Source: Streptomyces piniterrae
GTDB taxonomy: Bacteria; Actinomycetota; Actinomycetes; Streptomycetales; Streptomycetaceae
NCBI RefSeq assembly: GCF_005048155.1
Contig: NZ_SUMB01000004.1
Span: 620,001-684,000 of the forward strand
Direction of reading: 5' to 3'
DNA length: 64,000 nt
The position numbers were made by a program, and so were the translations under genes. The notes below the pieces were generated by a model. It was not told where the DNA came from, did no database searches, and worked only from the letters and a program-made list of their open reading frames with translations. Shown here piece by piece: positions 32,791-42,260 of this stretch. Numbering within the stretch: the stretch's first letter is position 1; every line of letters starts with the position of its first letter.

Positions 32791-32883
32791 GGGCGGACGG
32801 GGTTTCCTCTCTCTGGGGGTCTCTGGGGGTCTCTGGGAACTATGGGGACTACGGGGGTCATTCTGGGGCTTTCACACCTGACG

Positions 32884-34071
32884 CTACGCCCTGTCGGACA
32901 CCCATCCGATCGTGTCGAGCTGACAGCCGAACGTCTTGAGCAGCGGCGATTCGTACTCCTGGGTCGCCTGCAGAAGGAACGCCTTCTCGTCCGCGAAGTC
33001 GCCACTGCCGATCCCCAACTGCTCGGTGGGAGACGGCTTATGGGGAAGCCCGGCGAGCTTTCTCCGGCGGGCTTCCCGCATCACACACGCCAGCACCGCG
33101 GCCTCCGTCCTCGGCTCCGGGATGTCCGCCCCGGCCACGAATTCGCGCGCCGCGCTCAGCGTCCCGGGCTCGACATATCCCCGCAACACGACGATCGCGT
33201 CGCGGGTTTCGATGACTTTGCGATAGGCGAGAAGTCTCCAGGGAACGAGCGGCCACAGGATTTCCAGGATCCGCGGCCGCGTCTTGGTCAGTGCGACCTG
33301 CGGTACCGCGTCCATGAGATCGCGCCAGAGCGGCCACAGACGCCACACCGTTCCGATGTCCACGATGGCGCGGCGGGCCGTGGCGAACGTCGGCACGAGA
33401 ATGGCCATGGCGCGGAGGAGTGCGTGCGCGCCCATGATGATCGCCATGACGGGCGGAATCCAGTCCGCGCTGGTGAAGAGCCTCACGACATGCCCGACCC
33501 AGTAGACGCCGGCGAGCGCGGTGCCGAGGCCGAACAGCCGCAGGCTCGACCTCAGCAGCGGCGGCGCGGTGGACCGGCCGTAACGCCAACACATGGAAAC
33601 GCAGGCCGTGTTGGCGGTGAGATGGGCGGTGACCAGGATCAGACGGTAGGCGATCGATGTGGGAGCGGGATCCGTACCGGCGAGGGGGAATTCATAGCTG
33701 CTGCCGTCCGCCCAGAGCAGTGCGGCCAGGGCGGCAAAGGCCATGCCCATCGCGACATACAGCCGGCCTTCGAATCGCCGGCCGCCCACGGTCATGGTGA
33801 CGAAGAACAGTACGGCGCCCGCCGACAGCACACCGAAGAAATTCGTCGTGATCTGGATGAGGCGAATGGACTCGCCACTGTCGCGGAACACCTGCTGCAC
33901 GGCGGAAAGGTTGAGCGTCATGGCCGTCGCGGCCGTCGCCACCGCGAGCCACAGGCCGCGCTGGCTGCGGGACCGCACCGCCGACGGCAAGCGGACCAAT
34001 ACCGCGCCCCATAAGCAGATGGCTCCGACGGTTTGCAGCCACTGCCCGAATTCCGCCGGATCAGGCTTCAT
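32884..34071 (-). CDS. Multi-pass membrane protein of the MAB_1171c-like (DUF6545) type
   Basis: A 395-residue protein. The N-terminal half has about seven hydrophobic helices (first LQTVGAICLWGAVLVRLP; later FFGVLSAGAVLFFVTMTVG and LYVAMGMAFAALAALLW). The C-terminal ~180 residues are soluble, with an RDAIVVLRGYVEPGTL-type segment. This layout fits the family often labelled a putative transporter next to XRE and ImmA genes in actinomycetes. Its start overlaps the ImmA-like gene by 11 bp, so the two are coupled. A 7TM-plus-cytosolic-domain plan is more like a receptor than a transporter; that is my reading. Confidence 0.75.
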   Translation of the reverse strand: MKPDPAEFGQWLQTVGAICLWGAVLVRLPSAVRSRSQRGLWLAVATAATAMTLNLSAVQQVFRDSGESIRLIQITTNFFGVLSAGAVLFFVTMTVGGRRFEGRLYVAMGMAFAALAALLWADGSSYEFPLAGTDPAPTSIAYRLILVTAHLTANTACVSMCWRYGRSTAPPLLRSSLRLFGLGTALAGVYWVGHVVRLFTSADWIPPVMAIIMGAHALLRAMAILVPTFATARRAIVDIGTVWRLWPLWRDLMDAVPQVALTKTRPRILEILWPLVPWRLLAYRKVIETRDAIVVLRGYVEPGTLSAAREFVAGADIPEPRTEAAVLACVMREARRRKLAGLPHKPSPTEQLGIGSGDFADEKAFLLQATQEYESPLLKTFGCQLDTIGWVSDRA

Positions 34072-34594
34072 GAGAGGAACCCAGACCGAGGCCGGCGCCG
34101 AGCCGCGCCAGTACGTCGTCGTCCGCTTGTCCTTGCCGCGGCGGACGGCCCGTGGAATCGATATTGGTGCGCATCAGACTGGCGATCATCTCCGCCTCCC
34201 GTTCCTGGGAGGTGGAGTAGTTGGTGCGGCCCAGGAGCCGGCCGATAAGAGCGGGATCCAGGTCCGGCAGGAGTTGAGCGGTCCAGCTGTCATCCGCGTC
34301 CGACGCGTGATGGTCGAACAGCATGTGCCCGATCTCGTGCAGCACGATGTGTTCCTGATGCACGCGGGAGGTCTGCTGCTCGTAAAAGATGTGGTCGTCG
34401 ACCGAGGTGCCCAGCCAGAGGCCGTACGCCCCGGCCATCACCGATTGCATGGGCAGCGGATGGAGATGCAACGGCCGCCCGCGCCGCTCTCCCATATGAC
34501 GGCATAACGCCTCGATGGAAAAAGGCTGAGGCGGGCTGAATTTGCTGAGTACCGCATTGCATCGGCGACGCAGAGCTATGTCCCTGTACGGCAT
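34061..34594 (-). CDS. ImmA/IrrE-family metallopeptidase
   Basis: A 177-residue Zn-peptidase with HEIGHMLFDHH (His86, Glu87, His90, further His/Asp after) in the DUF955 context. It has an N-terminal helical region (SIEALCRHMGERRGR) and TNYSTSQEREAEMIASLMR, where an EREAE-type Glu supplies the third ligand. Characterised relatives cleave XRE-type repressors (ImmA on ImmR, IrrE/PprI on DdrO). Here it lies between an XRE gene and a membrane-protein gene on the same strand, so its target may be the XRE protein. ATG at 34594 with GGGAAG about 6 nt upstream. Confidence 0.85.
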   Translation of the reverse strand: MPYRDIALRRRCNAVLSKFSPPQPFSIEALCRHMGERRGRPLHLHPLPMQSVMAGAYGLWLGTSVDDHIFYEQQTSRVHQEHIVLHEIGHMLFDHHASDADDSWTAQLLPDLDPALIGRLLGRTNYSTSQEREAEMIASLMRTNIDSTGRPPRQGQADDDVLARLGAGLGLGSSHEA

Positions 34595-34742
34595 GCTTAA
34601 CTTCCCTCGACCCCGTCCGGGGCAACGGCGGTAGGCGTGACACACGGGCTGCCCCCCCCAGGCGTGGTGCCCTTGGTTTTCGACGCACACTACGTCATTC
34701 GGGCCGCTTGCGACCCACGCGCGGTTAGTTGAATGGAGAAGC

Positions 34743-35282
34743 TCAGGCTTTGGGTTTGGCAGGGTCAGCACACTCCGCCGGATTGACGAAGTGGGCCGAG
34801 TGGGCGGGGTGGGCGGAGCGGCTGGAGCGGGCGGCGTCGGCCGAGTTCACGGGAATATCGTTACCGGCCGGCAAATTCTGGATCCGGCGGGCTTCGTTCA
34901 CCATGGTGAGCAACGCGTCCAAACTCGCCGGGGACAGCCCGTCCGCGCGCAGCGCCAGACTGCGGACCCGATTGTCCCGCAGTGCGGTGGCCAATGCCAG
35001 TTGGGTATTGACCTTTTCGGTCACCTCGTCATCGAAGAAATAAGCCGGGGGCACACCGAAGAATTCCGCCAGCGCCGCGAGATGCCGCAGCGTCGGATTA
35101 TCCCGCTGCCCCTTGCGCAACAGCCAGATATAACTGCCGGAGATGGACACACCGTTCGCCGAAATCGCCTGGGCGGCTTCTTCGGTGCTGTACGACCTGC
35201 GACCCGCAGGCACCACGGTCCGGAATAGGTGATTGATTTTGTCAGCGAGGCTGGGTCCAGCCGGGCCGGCTGTTCCAGACAT
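34743..35282 (-). CDS. XRE-family helix-turn-helix regulator
   Basis: A 179-residue DNA-binding protein. The HTH is at about 30-85: STEEAAQAISANGVSISGSYIWLLRKG followed by NPTLRHLAALAEFFGVPPAYFFDD, as in XRE proteins paired with ImmA proteases. The C-terminal tail is Ser/Ala/His-rich (AHPAHSAHFVNPAECADP) and looks disordered, perhaps the cleavage target or a decoy. ATG with GGGAGG 8 nt upstream. 148 bp separate it from the ImmA-like gene; that spacer may carry its own operator. Confidence 0.85.
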   Translation of the reverse strand: MSGTAGPAGPSLADKINHLFRTVVPAGRRSYSTEEAAQAISANGVSISGSYIWLLRKGQRDNPTLRHLAALAEFFGVPPAYFFDDEVTEKVNTQLALATALRDNRVRSLALRADGLSPASLDALLTMVNEARRIQNLPAGNDIPVNSADAARSSRSAHPAHSAHFVNPAECADPAKPKA

Positions 35283-35542
35283 GGTCAGCGCCTCCCATCC
35301 CCATAGGTTTCCACACTGGCGTGTGGTCCAGGCCATCGTGAACAGAGGTGCGATCAGCGGTCCCGCATCCTACTACCCGTCAACCCGGCGCGGCAGCTTG
35401 CCCCAACCGCCCGGAACTTCCCCCTGCTTCACCCGTCTCCCCTCCCGGACATGCGCCGACGGCGATTCCGACATTGAATTCTGAACGTCTGATACACCGC
35501 GCCCCACCGCCGCACGCGCGCCGGTCCCCGTCGGGAGCACGC

Positions 35543-37816
35543 ATGCCGTTGCCGAAGACCCCGAACGCCCCTGCCGCGCCCGGCGCGCCCCGTCCCAAAG
35601 GCGCGCTTCGGCGTCTCGGGGAGTGGTGCGCCCGCCACTTCGTCGTCGTCATCGTCCTGTGGCTGGCCGCCCTGGCCGCCCTTCAGATCCTCCAGCACGC
35701 GTACGGCGGCGACTATTCCGACAACTTCTCCCTCCCCGGCACCCAGTCCTCCGAGGGCCGCGACGTACTCAAGGCGCACGAGCCGCAGGCCGGCGGCTAC
35801 AGCGCCCAGGTGGTGCTGCACGACGCCTCGCGTCCGCTGACCGACTTCAGCGGCCAGATCAACACCGCCGTCGGCTCCCTGTCGAAGCTCCCGGATGTGC
35901 TGTCCGCGCAGAACCCGCTGCCCCCGCCCGGCTCTCCGCCGGCGAAGCCGCCGCCGGGCACCCAGAACGTCGGCCCGCTCTCCTCCGACGGCCGGACGGC
36001 GTACATCACCATGCGTTTCTCCGTCCAGCCGTCCACCCTGGGCGCCGGCTATCTGGACGGCGTCGACCGTGCCGTACAGCCGCTGCGTTCCGCGGGCGTG
36101 CAGGTGGAGTACGGCGGGCCGTTGGGCGAGCTGGCCCGGCCCAAGGCCAACGACCGGATCAGCGAGGCGATCGGCTTCGGGGTGGCGATCGTGGTGCTGC
36201 TGATCGGCTTCGGCAGTGTCCTGGCAGCCGTGATTCCGCTGCTGACCGCGCTGATCGGGGTGGTCTGCGGGCTGGCCGTGCTGGGAATGCTCGCCGCCGC
36301 CTTCACCTTCGCCACCGTCTCCCCCACCCTGGCCACGATGATCGGCCTCGGCGTGGGTATCGACTACGCGCTGTTCCTGATCACCCGGCACCGGCAGAAC
36401 CTGATGGGCGGTACGGATCCGGTCACCGCCGCGGGCCGGGCGGTCGCGACCAGCGGGCGGGCGGTGCTGGTGTCCGGCTGCACGGTCATCATCGCGCTGA
36501 CCGGACTGACGGTCTCGGGTGTCAGCTTCATCGGGAAATTGGGCGCGGCCGCCGCCGTCACCGTCGTCTCCGCGGTGCTCGGCGCGCTCACCCTGGTGCC
36601 CGCGCTGCTCGGGCTGGCCGGCCGCCATATCGACCGGCTGCGGGTACGCAATCCCATCGCGGAGACGGACGCCGAGCCCGGCGAAGAAGCACACGGCACC
36701 TGGCACCGTTACGCGCAACGGGTGGAGCGCCGCCCGTGGTGGTTCCTGACGGGCGGCGTGATCACCGTGGCCGTCCTGGCCATCCCGCTCTTCTCGATCC
36801 AACTCGGGCACATCGGCGACGGCGCCGACCCCAAGTCCTTCACCGACCGGCGCGCCTTCGACCTGATGTCCGCGGCGTTCGGTCCCGGCTCCAACGGGCC
36901 GTTGACGCTGGTCATCGACCAGTCCGGGGTCCCGCAGGCGGACCGTGCCGCGCTGGCGTCGCAGGCGCAGAAGGCGCTCACCGATGTGCCGGACGCGGCC
37001 ACCATCACCCCGCTCAAGCCCACCTCGGACGGCGACGTACTGACCGCGACCGCGTACTCCACCCAGGCTCCGCAGGACGCGACGACCACGGATCTGACCA
37101 ACCATCTGAAGGACGACATCCTGCCGCAAGCCGTGCACGGCACCGACGCGCACGGCTATGTGACCGGCACGACCGCTTCCCAGGTGGACTTCCTCGACAT
37201 CGTCTCCAGCCGCCTCCCGCTGATCATCGCCGTCGTCGTCGGCCTCGCCTTCCTCATCATCCTGACCGTCTTCCGCGGACTGCTGGTCGCTGTGAAGGCC
37301 GCGATCCTCAACGTCCTTTCCATCGCCGCCTCGTACGGGGTGGTGGTGGCCGTCTTCCAGTGGGGCTGGGGCGGGCCGGAGCTCGGGGTTTCGGGCACCG
37401 TGCCGATCGAGAGCTACGTACCGATGATGATGTTCGCGATCGTCTTCGGGCTGAGCATGGACTACGAGATCTTCCTGCTGTCGCGGGTCCATGAGGCATG
37501 GCTGCGGACCGGCGATTCCAAGGCGAGCGTCGCGCACGCCCTGGAGATCACCGCCCGGGTGATCACCTGCGCCGCGCTGATCATGGTGAGCGTGTTCGCC
37601 GCGTTCATCGTCAGCGACAACATCGTGGTGAAGATGCTGGGCCTGGGCCTGGCCGTGAGCGTACTGATCGACGCCACCGTGGTCAGGCTGCTGCTGGTCC
37701 CCGCGGTGATGACACTGCTCGGCCCGGCGGCCTGGTGGACCCCCCGCCTCCTGGACCGGATCCTGCCGCACGTGGACACGGAGGGGGCGGCGGAGGACCG
37801 GGCTGGCGGGGCGTAG
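35543..37816 (+). CDS. MMPL-family RND-type transporter
   Basis: Large membrane protein of 757 residues in two homologous halves, each with one helix, an extracytoplasmic domain and a bundle of about five helices. Seen: first helix [18 protein letters not shown] (about 32-49), [18 protein letters not shown] (about 270) and [19 protein letters not shown] (about 637), which hold the Asp-Tyr proton-relay pairs. GGGAG lies 5 nt ahead of the ATG. Actinobacterial MMPL proteins export lipids or natural products using the proton gradient. Nothing nearby shows which; there is no adjacent TetR gene. It ends just before copy B of the intergenic repeat. Confidence 0.88.
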   Translation: MPLPKTPNAPAAPGAPRPKGALRRLGEWCARHFVVVIVLWLAALAALQILQHAYGGDYSDNFSLPGTQSSEGRDVLKAHEPQAGGYSAQVVLHDASRPLTDFSGQINTAVGSLSKLPDVLSAQNPLPPPGSPPAKPPPGTQNVGPLSSDGRTAYITMRFSVQPSTLGAGYLDGVDRAVQPLRSAGVQVEYGGPLGELARPKANDRISEAIGFGVAIVVLLIGFGSVLAAVIPLLTALIGVVCGLAVLGMLAAAFTFATVSPTLATMIGLGVGIDYALFLITRHRQNLMGGTDPVTAAGRAVATSGRAVLVSGCTVIIALTGLTVSGVSFIGKLGAAAAVTVVSAVLGALTLVPALLGLAGRHIDRLRVRNPIAETDAEPGEEAHGTWHRYAQRVERRPWWFLTGGVITVAVLAIPLFSIQLGHIGDGADPKSFTDRRAFDLMSAAFGPGSNGPLTLVIDQSGVPQADRAALASQAQKALTDVPDAATITPLKPTSDGDVLTATAYSTQAPQDATTTDLTNHLKDDILPQAVHGTDAHGYVTGTTASQVDFLDIVSSRLPLIIAVVVGLAFLIILTVFRGLLVAVKAAILNVLSIAASYGVVVAVFQWGWGGPELGVSGTVPIESYVPMMMFAIVFGLSMDYEIFLLSRVHEAWLRTGDSKASVAHALEITARVITCAALIMVSVFAAFIVSDNIVVKMLGLGLAVSVLIDATVVRLLLVPAVMTLLGPAAWWTPRLLDRILPHVDTEGAAEDRAGGA

Positions 37817-37825
37817 CGGGCCGGC

Positions 37826-37996
37826 GCTGCGGGAATCCCGCGCTACGAGAATCCGACGCTGCGAGAATCCCCCGCCACGGGAATCGGGCGCCACGGGGGT
37901 CCCCCGCTACGGGAATACCGCCCCGCGCCCCCGCGTTGTGGCCCCGCAGGGGGGCCTCCGATCCCCTAGGGGATCTGTTCGACTGCCCCCTAGGGG
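37826..37996. repeat. Intergenic repeat element, copy B: six 16-bp units plus hairpin module
   Basis: Six gapless 16-bp units (consensus GCYRCGRGAATCCSSC) run from 37826 to 37921, the first being GCTGCGGGAATCCCGC. The conserved module starts at 37933 (GCGTTGTGGCC) and ends in the perfect hairpin CCCCTAGGGG (37963-37972) / CCCCTAGGGG (37987-37996), with a 14-nt GTTCGAC-containing loop. Relative to copy A the stem carries a compensatory T-A to C-G change. The rest of the gap up to the DNA ligase gene is C-rich and holds no gene. Confidence 0.8.
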
Positions 37997-38106
37997 TTCC
38001 GTTCGACCACCCCGATACGGCGCCCGGTCGCCCGCCCCCGGCACGCCCCGCCCCCGCCCCCCGCGCCCGATCTGCGCGCCCGCCCGCCTCCCCCGATCAT
38101 CGAAGC

Positions 38107-39075
38107 ATGGCCCCGACCGCCGACGGTGGCTTCGCCCCGTATCCCGTGATCCGGCCGATGCTGGCCACCGTCGGTCAGCTGCCGCCCGAGGGCGACGACG
38201 CGGCGTGGGCGTTCGAGGCCAAATGGGACGGGGCGCGCTGCATCGTCAATACGCCCGGCGACGGCACGATCCGGCTGATCACCCGGGCCGGCAACGACGC
38301 GACGACGACCTACCCCGAGCTCGCCGACCTGGGCGGGCAGCTGCACGGCCCGGCCGCCGTTCTCGACGGCGAAGTGGTGGTGCTGGACGCACGGGGACGG
38401 CCCGACTTCGGGCTGTTGCAGCGTCGTATGGGTGTGGTGAACCCGCGCCGTACGGCCCGGCTGGCGATGGAGCACCCCGTTCATCTCGTGCTGTTCGACG
38501 TCATGTACCTGGGCCGGTCGCTGCTCGACGCGCCGTACCACGAGCGCCGGTCCGTGCTCTATGGGCTGGGCCTGCGCGGCCCGAACTGGTCGGTGCCCGC
38601 GCATATGGAGGGTCATGGACGGCAGGCGTGGGAGGCGTCGCTGCGGGGCGGCATCGAGGGAGTCGTGGCGAAGAAGCTGAACTCGGTGTACACGCCCGGG
38701 GTCCGGTCACCCGACTGGCGCAAGACGAAGCATCTGCAGACGCTCGACGTGATCATCGGCGGCTGGACGGAGGGCCATGGCGCGCTCGCCGGTCTGCCGG
38801 GCGCGGTCCTGGTCGGCATCGAGGACCCGTTGGGGCTGCGGTACGTCGGCTCCGTCGGGTCGGGCCTCTCCGACCGGGAACGCCACGACCTCGCGCAGTA
38901 CCTGAGCGTGATCGCACGCCCCCAGTCCCCGTTCAGCAACCCGGTGGACCTCGCGGGCGTGCACTGGGCCGAGCCCCGGCTCGTCGCGGAGATCTCCCTC
39001 TCGGGCTGGACCTCCGCCGGCCGGCTGCGGCACCCGATCTGGCACCGGTTGCGGCCCGATCTGACGCGGCTGTGA
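38107..39075 (+). CDS. ATP-dependent DNA ligase (LigC/LigD ligase-domain type)
   Basis: A 322-residue minimal ATP ligase: adenylation Lys39 in FEAKWDGARCI (motif I), LDGEVVVLDARGRPDF (motif III region), EGVVAKKLNSVYTPG (motif IV) and DWRKTKHLQTLD (motif V), followed by an OB fold (DVIIGGWTEGHG through RYVGSVGSGLS). It lacks polymerase and nuclease domains, so it is a stand-alone ligase as used in actinobacterial end-joining or alternative excision repair. No Ku or primase-polymerase gene is next to it. ATG start after the repeat element; no strong ribosome site. Confidence 0.88.
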   Translation: MAPTADGGFAPYPVIRPMLATVGQLPPEGDDAAWAFEAKWDGARCIVNTPGDGTIRLITRAGNDATTTYPELADLGGQLHGPAAVLDGEVVVLDARGRPDFGLLQRRMGVVNPRRTARLAMEHPVHLVLFDVMYLGRSLLDAPYHERRSVLYGLGLRGPNWSVPAHMEGHGRQAWEASLRGGIEGVVAKKLNSVYTPGVRSPDWRKTKHLQTLDVIIGGWTEGHGALAGLPGAVLVGIEDPLGLRYVGSVGSGLSDRERHDLAQYLSVIARPQSPFSNPVDLAGVHWAEPRLVAEISLSGWTSAGRLRHPIWHRLRPDLTRL

Positions 39076-39156
39076 CGCCGGTCGGGCGCGGCCTTGAGGC
39101 AGGGACGGCTGCCCCTCGGCTGCTTTCCTCAGCTGCTTCCCCTGGCAGCGCTCACC

Positions 39157-40110
39157 TCACGGGTGGCAGAACTCCGCGGCGGCGATCGATCCGCCGTCGT
39201 TCTCGTCGTCGGTGCCCAGGATTCCCTCGCGGGAGCCCGGAAGACAGGCGAGCGCTTCGATCTTGTGCCTCGGGAACGTGCCGAGGCGCCGCGGCCCGTC
39301 GGCGACATGCAGCCGGACTTCGCCGCCGACGGAAATGCGCCCGGCGTGGTAGAGCGCGGAGTCGTACGGGCCGTCGTCGCCCGGGTCCGAGGCCGAGGAG
39401 ACCGTCAGCGCACCGGTGGCGGAGAGCTTCACATCGGAGATATGCCGCACATCGTCGGCCGGGTAGGGCACCGTGAATTCCGCGGAATCGGGCTCGCCGA
39501 ATGTGTTCGTGCGCGGGTTCCATTCCGCCGCCGAGAGTTTCGCCGGCCGGTCGTCCTGACCGCGGTCCGCCCAGACCGCGGCAATGGTGCCGTGGACCGC
39601 CTTCAGTGCGAATCCCTCATAGTTCGCGTCCGGGGAAGCACCGGGCAGCGAGAATTCCTGCGCTACGTGCACGGTGTCCCCGTCCCGGTGGATTCGGTAC
39701 GCCTTTCCGCTGCTCGCGAGGGCCACGTACTCGTCGTCCCGGCCCGGTACGGCGTCGATCGCCTCCAGGTCCACCGGCGGCTCCCCGGCCCAGGCGACGG
39801 GGCGCACCCGCGGCTTGGCGTCCGGGGCGTAACGCACCGCCACCAGCCGGTTCTGCCCTGGCTCCTTGTTGTCGCGTACGGCGAGCGTGTCCACCGTGTC
39901 GCCGTCGCGGGCGGCTATGGCGATCCCGCTGATGCCCGAGGTGATGCCGTCGCCGATGGGCTGCCAGCCGTCCGCCGCCGGAATTTCGGATGACGGAACT
40001 TTGGCGGACGGAATTCCGGTCGAGGGAACGGGAGATTGGGCGATGGCGGTGGGCGCGATGAGCGCGGCACCGAGAACGGCCGCGGCCACACCGAGTGCTT
40101 TCTTCGTCAT
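39157..40110 (-). CDS. Secreted protein, probable beta-propeller-like
   Basis: A 317-residue exported protein: Sec signal MTKKALGVAAAVLGAALIAPTAIA with cleavage near AIA-QS (25). The mature part repeats strand-rich blocks (TLAVRDNKEPGQNRLVAVRY, VDLEAIDAVPGRDDEYVALASSGKAYRIHRDG, KIEALACLPGSREGILGTDDENDGG), suggesting a beta-propeller, as seen in phytase/esterase-like secreted proteins; I do not recognise the exact family. The start is probably leaderless: TACAAT lies 6 nt before ATG, a near-perfect -10. It converges on the DNA ligase gene. Confidence 0.7.
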   Translation of the reverse strand: MTKKALGVAAAVLGAALIAPTAIAQSPVPSTGIPSAKVPSSEIPAADGWQPIGDGITSGISGIAIAARDGDTVDTLAVRDNKEPGQNRLVAVRYAPDAKPRVRPVAWAGEPPVDLEAIDAVPGRDDEYVALASSGKAYRIHRDGDTVHVAQEFSLPGASPDANYEGFALKAVHGTIAAVWADRGQDDRPAKLSAAEWNPRTNTFGEPDSAEFTVPYPADDVRHISDVKLSATGALTVSSASDPGDDGPYDSALYHAGRISVGGEVRLHVADGPRRLGTFPRHKIEALACLPGSREGILGTDDENDGGSIAAAEFCHP

Positions 40111-40498
40111 CGATCGATTGTAAGGCGGACTCTTTATGGCCGCCCGCCCTGTCGGACTACGCGTCAGATCAGCGGTGAGCATGGGCGGTTGACTCCGCAC
40201 CAATTCGTAGCGGCACGAGAACCCTCTGTACACGGGAGGGAGATGGTTATGCGAAATGACAGGAAATAGGTGTGACACAAGAGCAACAGACAGCAAGAGG
40301 CAGCAAGCGGCAACAATCCGGGCGGCGCGGAAGGGGATAGGCAAGTCACCAGCGGTACTCGCCCGGTCGCCGAAACGAGATCATCTGCCGTCCCATCCGC
40401 ATCATGAGATCCTGAGATCGGTGCGACCGGAGCTTCCCGCGAGCGTGCCGTGCGCCCGGGCTCCCGGTCCGCCGCGAGCCGCGCGAGGAGTGAGTCCC

Positions 40499-40798
40499 AT
40501 GAGGATGGTCCTGAAGGCCCAGATACCTGTCGAGGCGGGCAACGAGGCGATCCGGAACGGCACCATGTCGAAGGTCATCGAGAGCGCGTTGGAGAGCATC
40601 AAGCCGGAGGCGGCGTACTTCACGACCGATGACGGCTATCGCACCGCGTTCCTCTACTTCGACATGCAGGATTCGTCGCAGATGCCGGTCGTCGCCGAAT
40701 CCTTCTTCCTCGACATGAACGCCAATGTCACGATCAAGCCGGTGATGAACACGGACGACCTGCGCAAGGGCCTCAAGGCGATGCAGGGCGGCATCTGA
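40499..40798 (+). CDS. Small conserved-looking hypothetical protein
   Basis: A 99-residue protein starting MRMVLKAQIPVEAGNEAIRNG. The alternating strand/helix pattern (VIESALESIKPEAAYFTTDDGYRTAFLYFDMQD) resembles a dimeric alpha+beta barrel or ferredoxin-like fold, but no family can be named. GAGGAG 8 nt upstream fixes the ATG. Preceded by a 388-bp spacer shared with the divergent secreted-protein gene; that spacer contains A-rich sequence and no gene I can support. Confidence 0.65.
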   Translation: MRMVLKAQIPVEAGNEAIRNGTMSKVIESALESIKPEAAYFTTDDGYRTAFLYFDMQDSSQMPVVAESFFLDMNANVTIKPVMNTDDLRKGLKAMQGGI

Positions 40799-40836
40799 CC
40801 CGGCATCTGACCCACGGCGGTCTCGACGGTCTCGGT

Positions 40837-40868
40837 ACCGGCGGCCGGACATCCCGTCTGCCGCCGGT
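40837..40868 (+). terminator. Hairpin terminator after the small hypothetical gene
   Basis: ACCGGCGGC and GCCGCCGGT form a 9-bp perfect stem with a 14-nt loop, 39 bp after the stop codon. The flanks carry short duplications (GGCATCTGACCC twice, CCGGTGGTTCCC twice). Confidence 0.5.
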
Positions 40869-40979
40869 CACCCGGTGGTTCCCCGGTGGTTCCCAGAATG
40901 ACTCCGCAGACGGTTCCGTAAATGGCCCCGTAGATGCTTCCGTTTGGAGCAAAACGAGGATCCTCACTACGATCCGGCG

Positions 40980-42260
40980 ATGATCATAAGAAAATGGCTG
41001 GCGGCCGCCGTGTGCGGCCTGGTCGCCGCCCTGGCCGCCGGGCCCGCCGCGGCCGACGAACCGGATGCGGAACCCGCCCCGAAGCCCGCCCCCAAGGTGG
41101 AGTTGGTGCTCGACGTCAGCGGCTCCATGCGGGCGCGGGACATCGACGGGCAGAGCCGGATGGCGGCCGCGAAGCAGGCGTTCAACGAGGTGCTGGACGC
41201 GGTGCCGGAAGAGGTGCAGCTCGGCATCCGTACCCTCGGTGCCAACTACCCCGGCACGGACCGTAAGACGGGCTGCAAGGACACCAAGCAGCTCTACCCG
41301 GTGGGGCCGCTCGACCGGACCGAGGCGAAGACCGCGGTGGCGACACTCGCCCCCACCGGTTGGACGCCGATCGGCCCGGCCCTGCTCGCCTCGGCCGACG
41401 ACCTCAAGGGCGGCGACGCGACCCGCCGGATCGTCCTCATCACGGACGGCGAGGACACCTGCGCCCCGCTCGACCCGTGCGAAGTGGCGCGCGACATCGC
41501 CGCCAAGGGCATCCATCTGACCATCGACACCCTCGGACTGCTGCCGAACGCCAAGACCCGCAGCCAGCTGAGCTGCATCGCCGAGGCCACCGGCGGCACC
41601 TACACCTCCGTGCAGCACAAGGCGCAACTCCGCGACCGAGTCCATCAGTTGGTGGACCGAGCCGCCGACCCGGTCGTCACACCGGTGGCGACCGAGGGTG
41701 CGCAGGAGTGTGCCGGCGCCCCGAAGCTCAAGCCCGGTCTCTACAGCGACCGCGAGAAGTTCGCCGAGCACCGCTGGTACCGGGTGGATGTGCTGCCCGG
41801 ACAGGAGCTGCGGGCGTCGGTGAGCGTCGCCGCGGACCGTGCGGTCAACAAGGACTACGGCGTCCTGCTGCGCGCCTCGACCGTGCACGGCCGGGAGATC
41901 GTCCGCGGCTCGGAGGCGGGCAGCGGCCGCACCGACGTGATCTCGTCCGGCCTGCGCTACCCGAAGGCCGAAGCGGACGACGCGGACCTGGACGAGGACG
42001 GGAAGCCCGCGGCGGAGACCGTCTGCCTCCAGGTCAGCAACTCCTTCTCGGCCCCCGCGTCCGTGAAGACCTCGCCGGGCCTGCCCGTCGAGCTCACGGT
42101 TGACGTGGTCGACGCGCCCGACGACGCCTCCGACGTGGCGTCCTTCGGGCTCGGCCACGGCTGGTGGCTGCTGGGCGTCATGGCCGTCGTCGGCCTTCTG
42201 GCCGGTCTGCTGTGGGGCTGGATCTCCCGCTGGCGCGTCACCGTATGGAGGACCAACTGA
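40980..42260 (+). CDS. Secreted/membrane-anchored von Willebrand factor A domain protein
   Basis: A 426-residue protein with an N-terminal signal (IIRKWLAAAVCGLVAALAAGPAAA, 2-25), a VWA domain at about 38-230 and a C-terminal anchor helix (WWLLGVMAVVGLLAGLLWGW) with a basic tail. The MIDAS site is intact: DVSGS (Asp45, Ser47, Ser49), Thr in TGWTPIGPALL and Asp in LITDGEDTC. So it is a metal-dependent adhesion or scaffold module facing outside. The start is likely leaderless (TACGAT 6 nt before ATG). Its stop overlaps the next gene's start (TGATG), so the two products probably work together. Confidence 0.85.
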   Translation: MIIRKWLAAAVCGLVAALAAGPAAADEPDAEPAPKPAPKVELVLDVSGSMRARDIDGQSRMAAAKQAFNEVLDAVPEEVQLGIRTLGANYPGTDRKTGCKDTKQLYPVGPLDRTEAKTAVATLAPTGWTPIGPALLASADDLKGGDATRRIVLITDGEDTCAPLDPCEVARDIAAKGIHLTIDTLGLLPNAKTRSQLSCIAEATGGTYTSVQHKAQLRDRVHQLVDRAADPVVTPVATEGAQECAGAPKLKPGLYSDREKFAEHRWYRVDVLPGQELRASVSVAADRAVNKDYGVLLRASTVHGREIVRGSEAGSGRTDVISSGLRYPKAEADDADLDEDGKPAAETVCLQVSNSFSAPASVKTSPGLPVELTVDVVDAPDDASDVASFGLGHGWWLLGVMAVVGLLAGLLWGWISRWRVTVWRTN

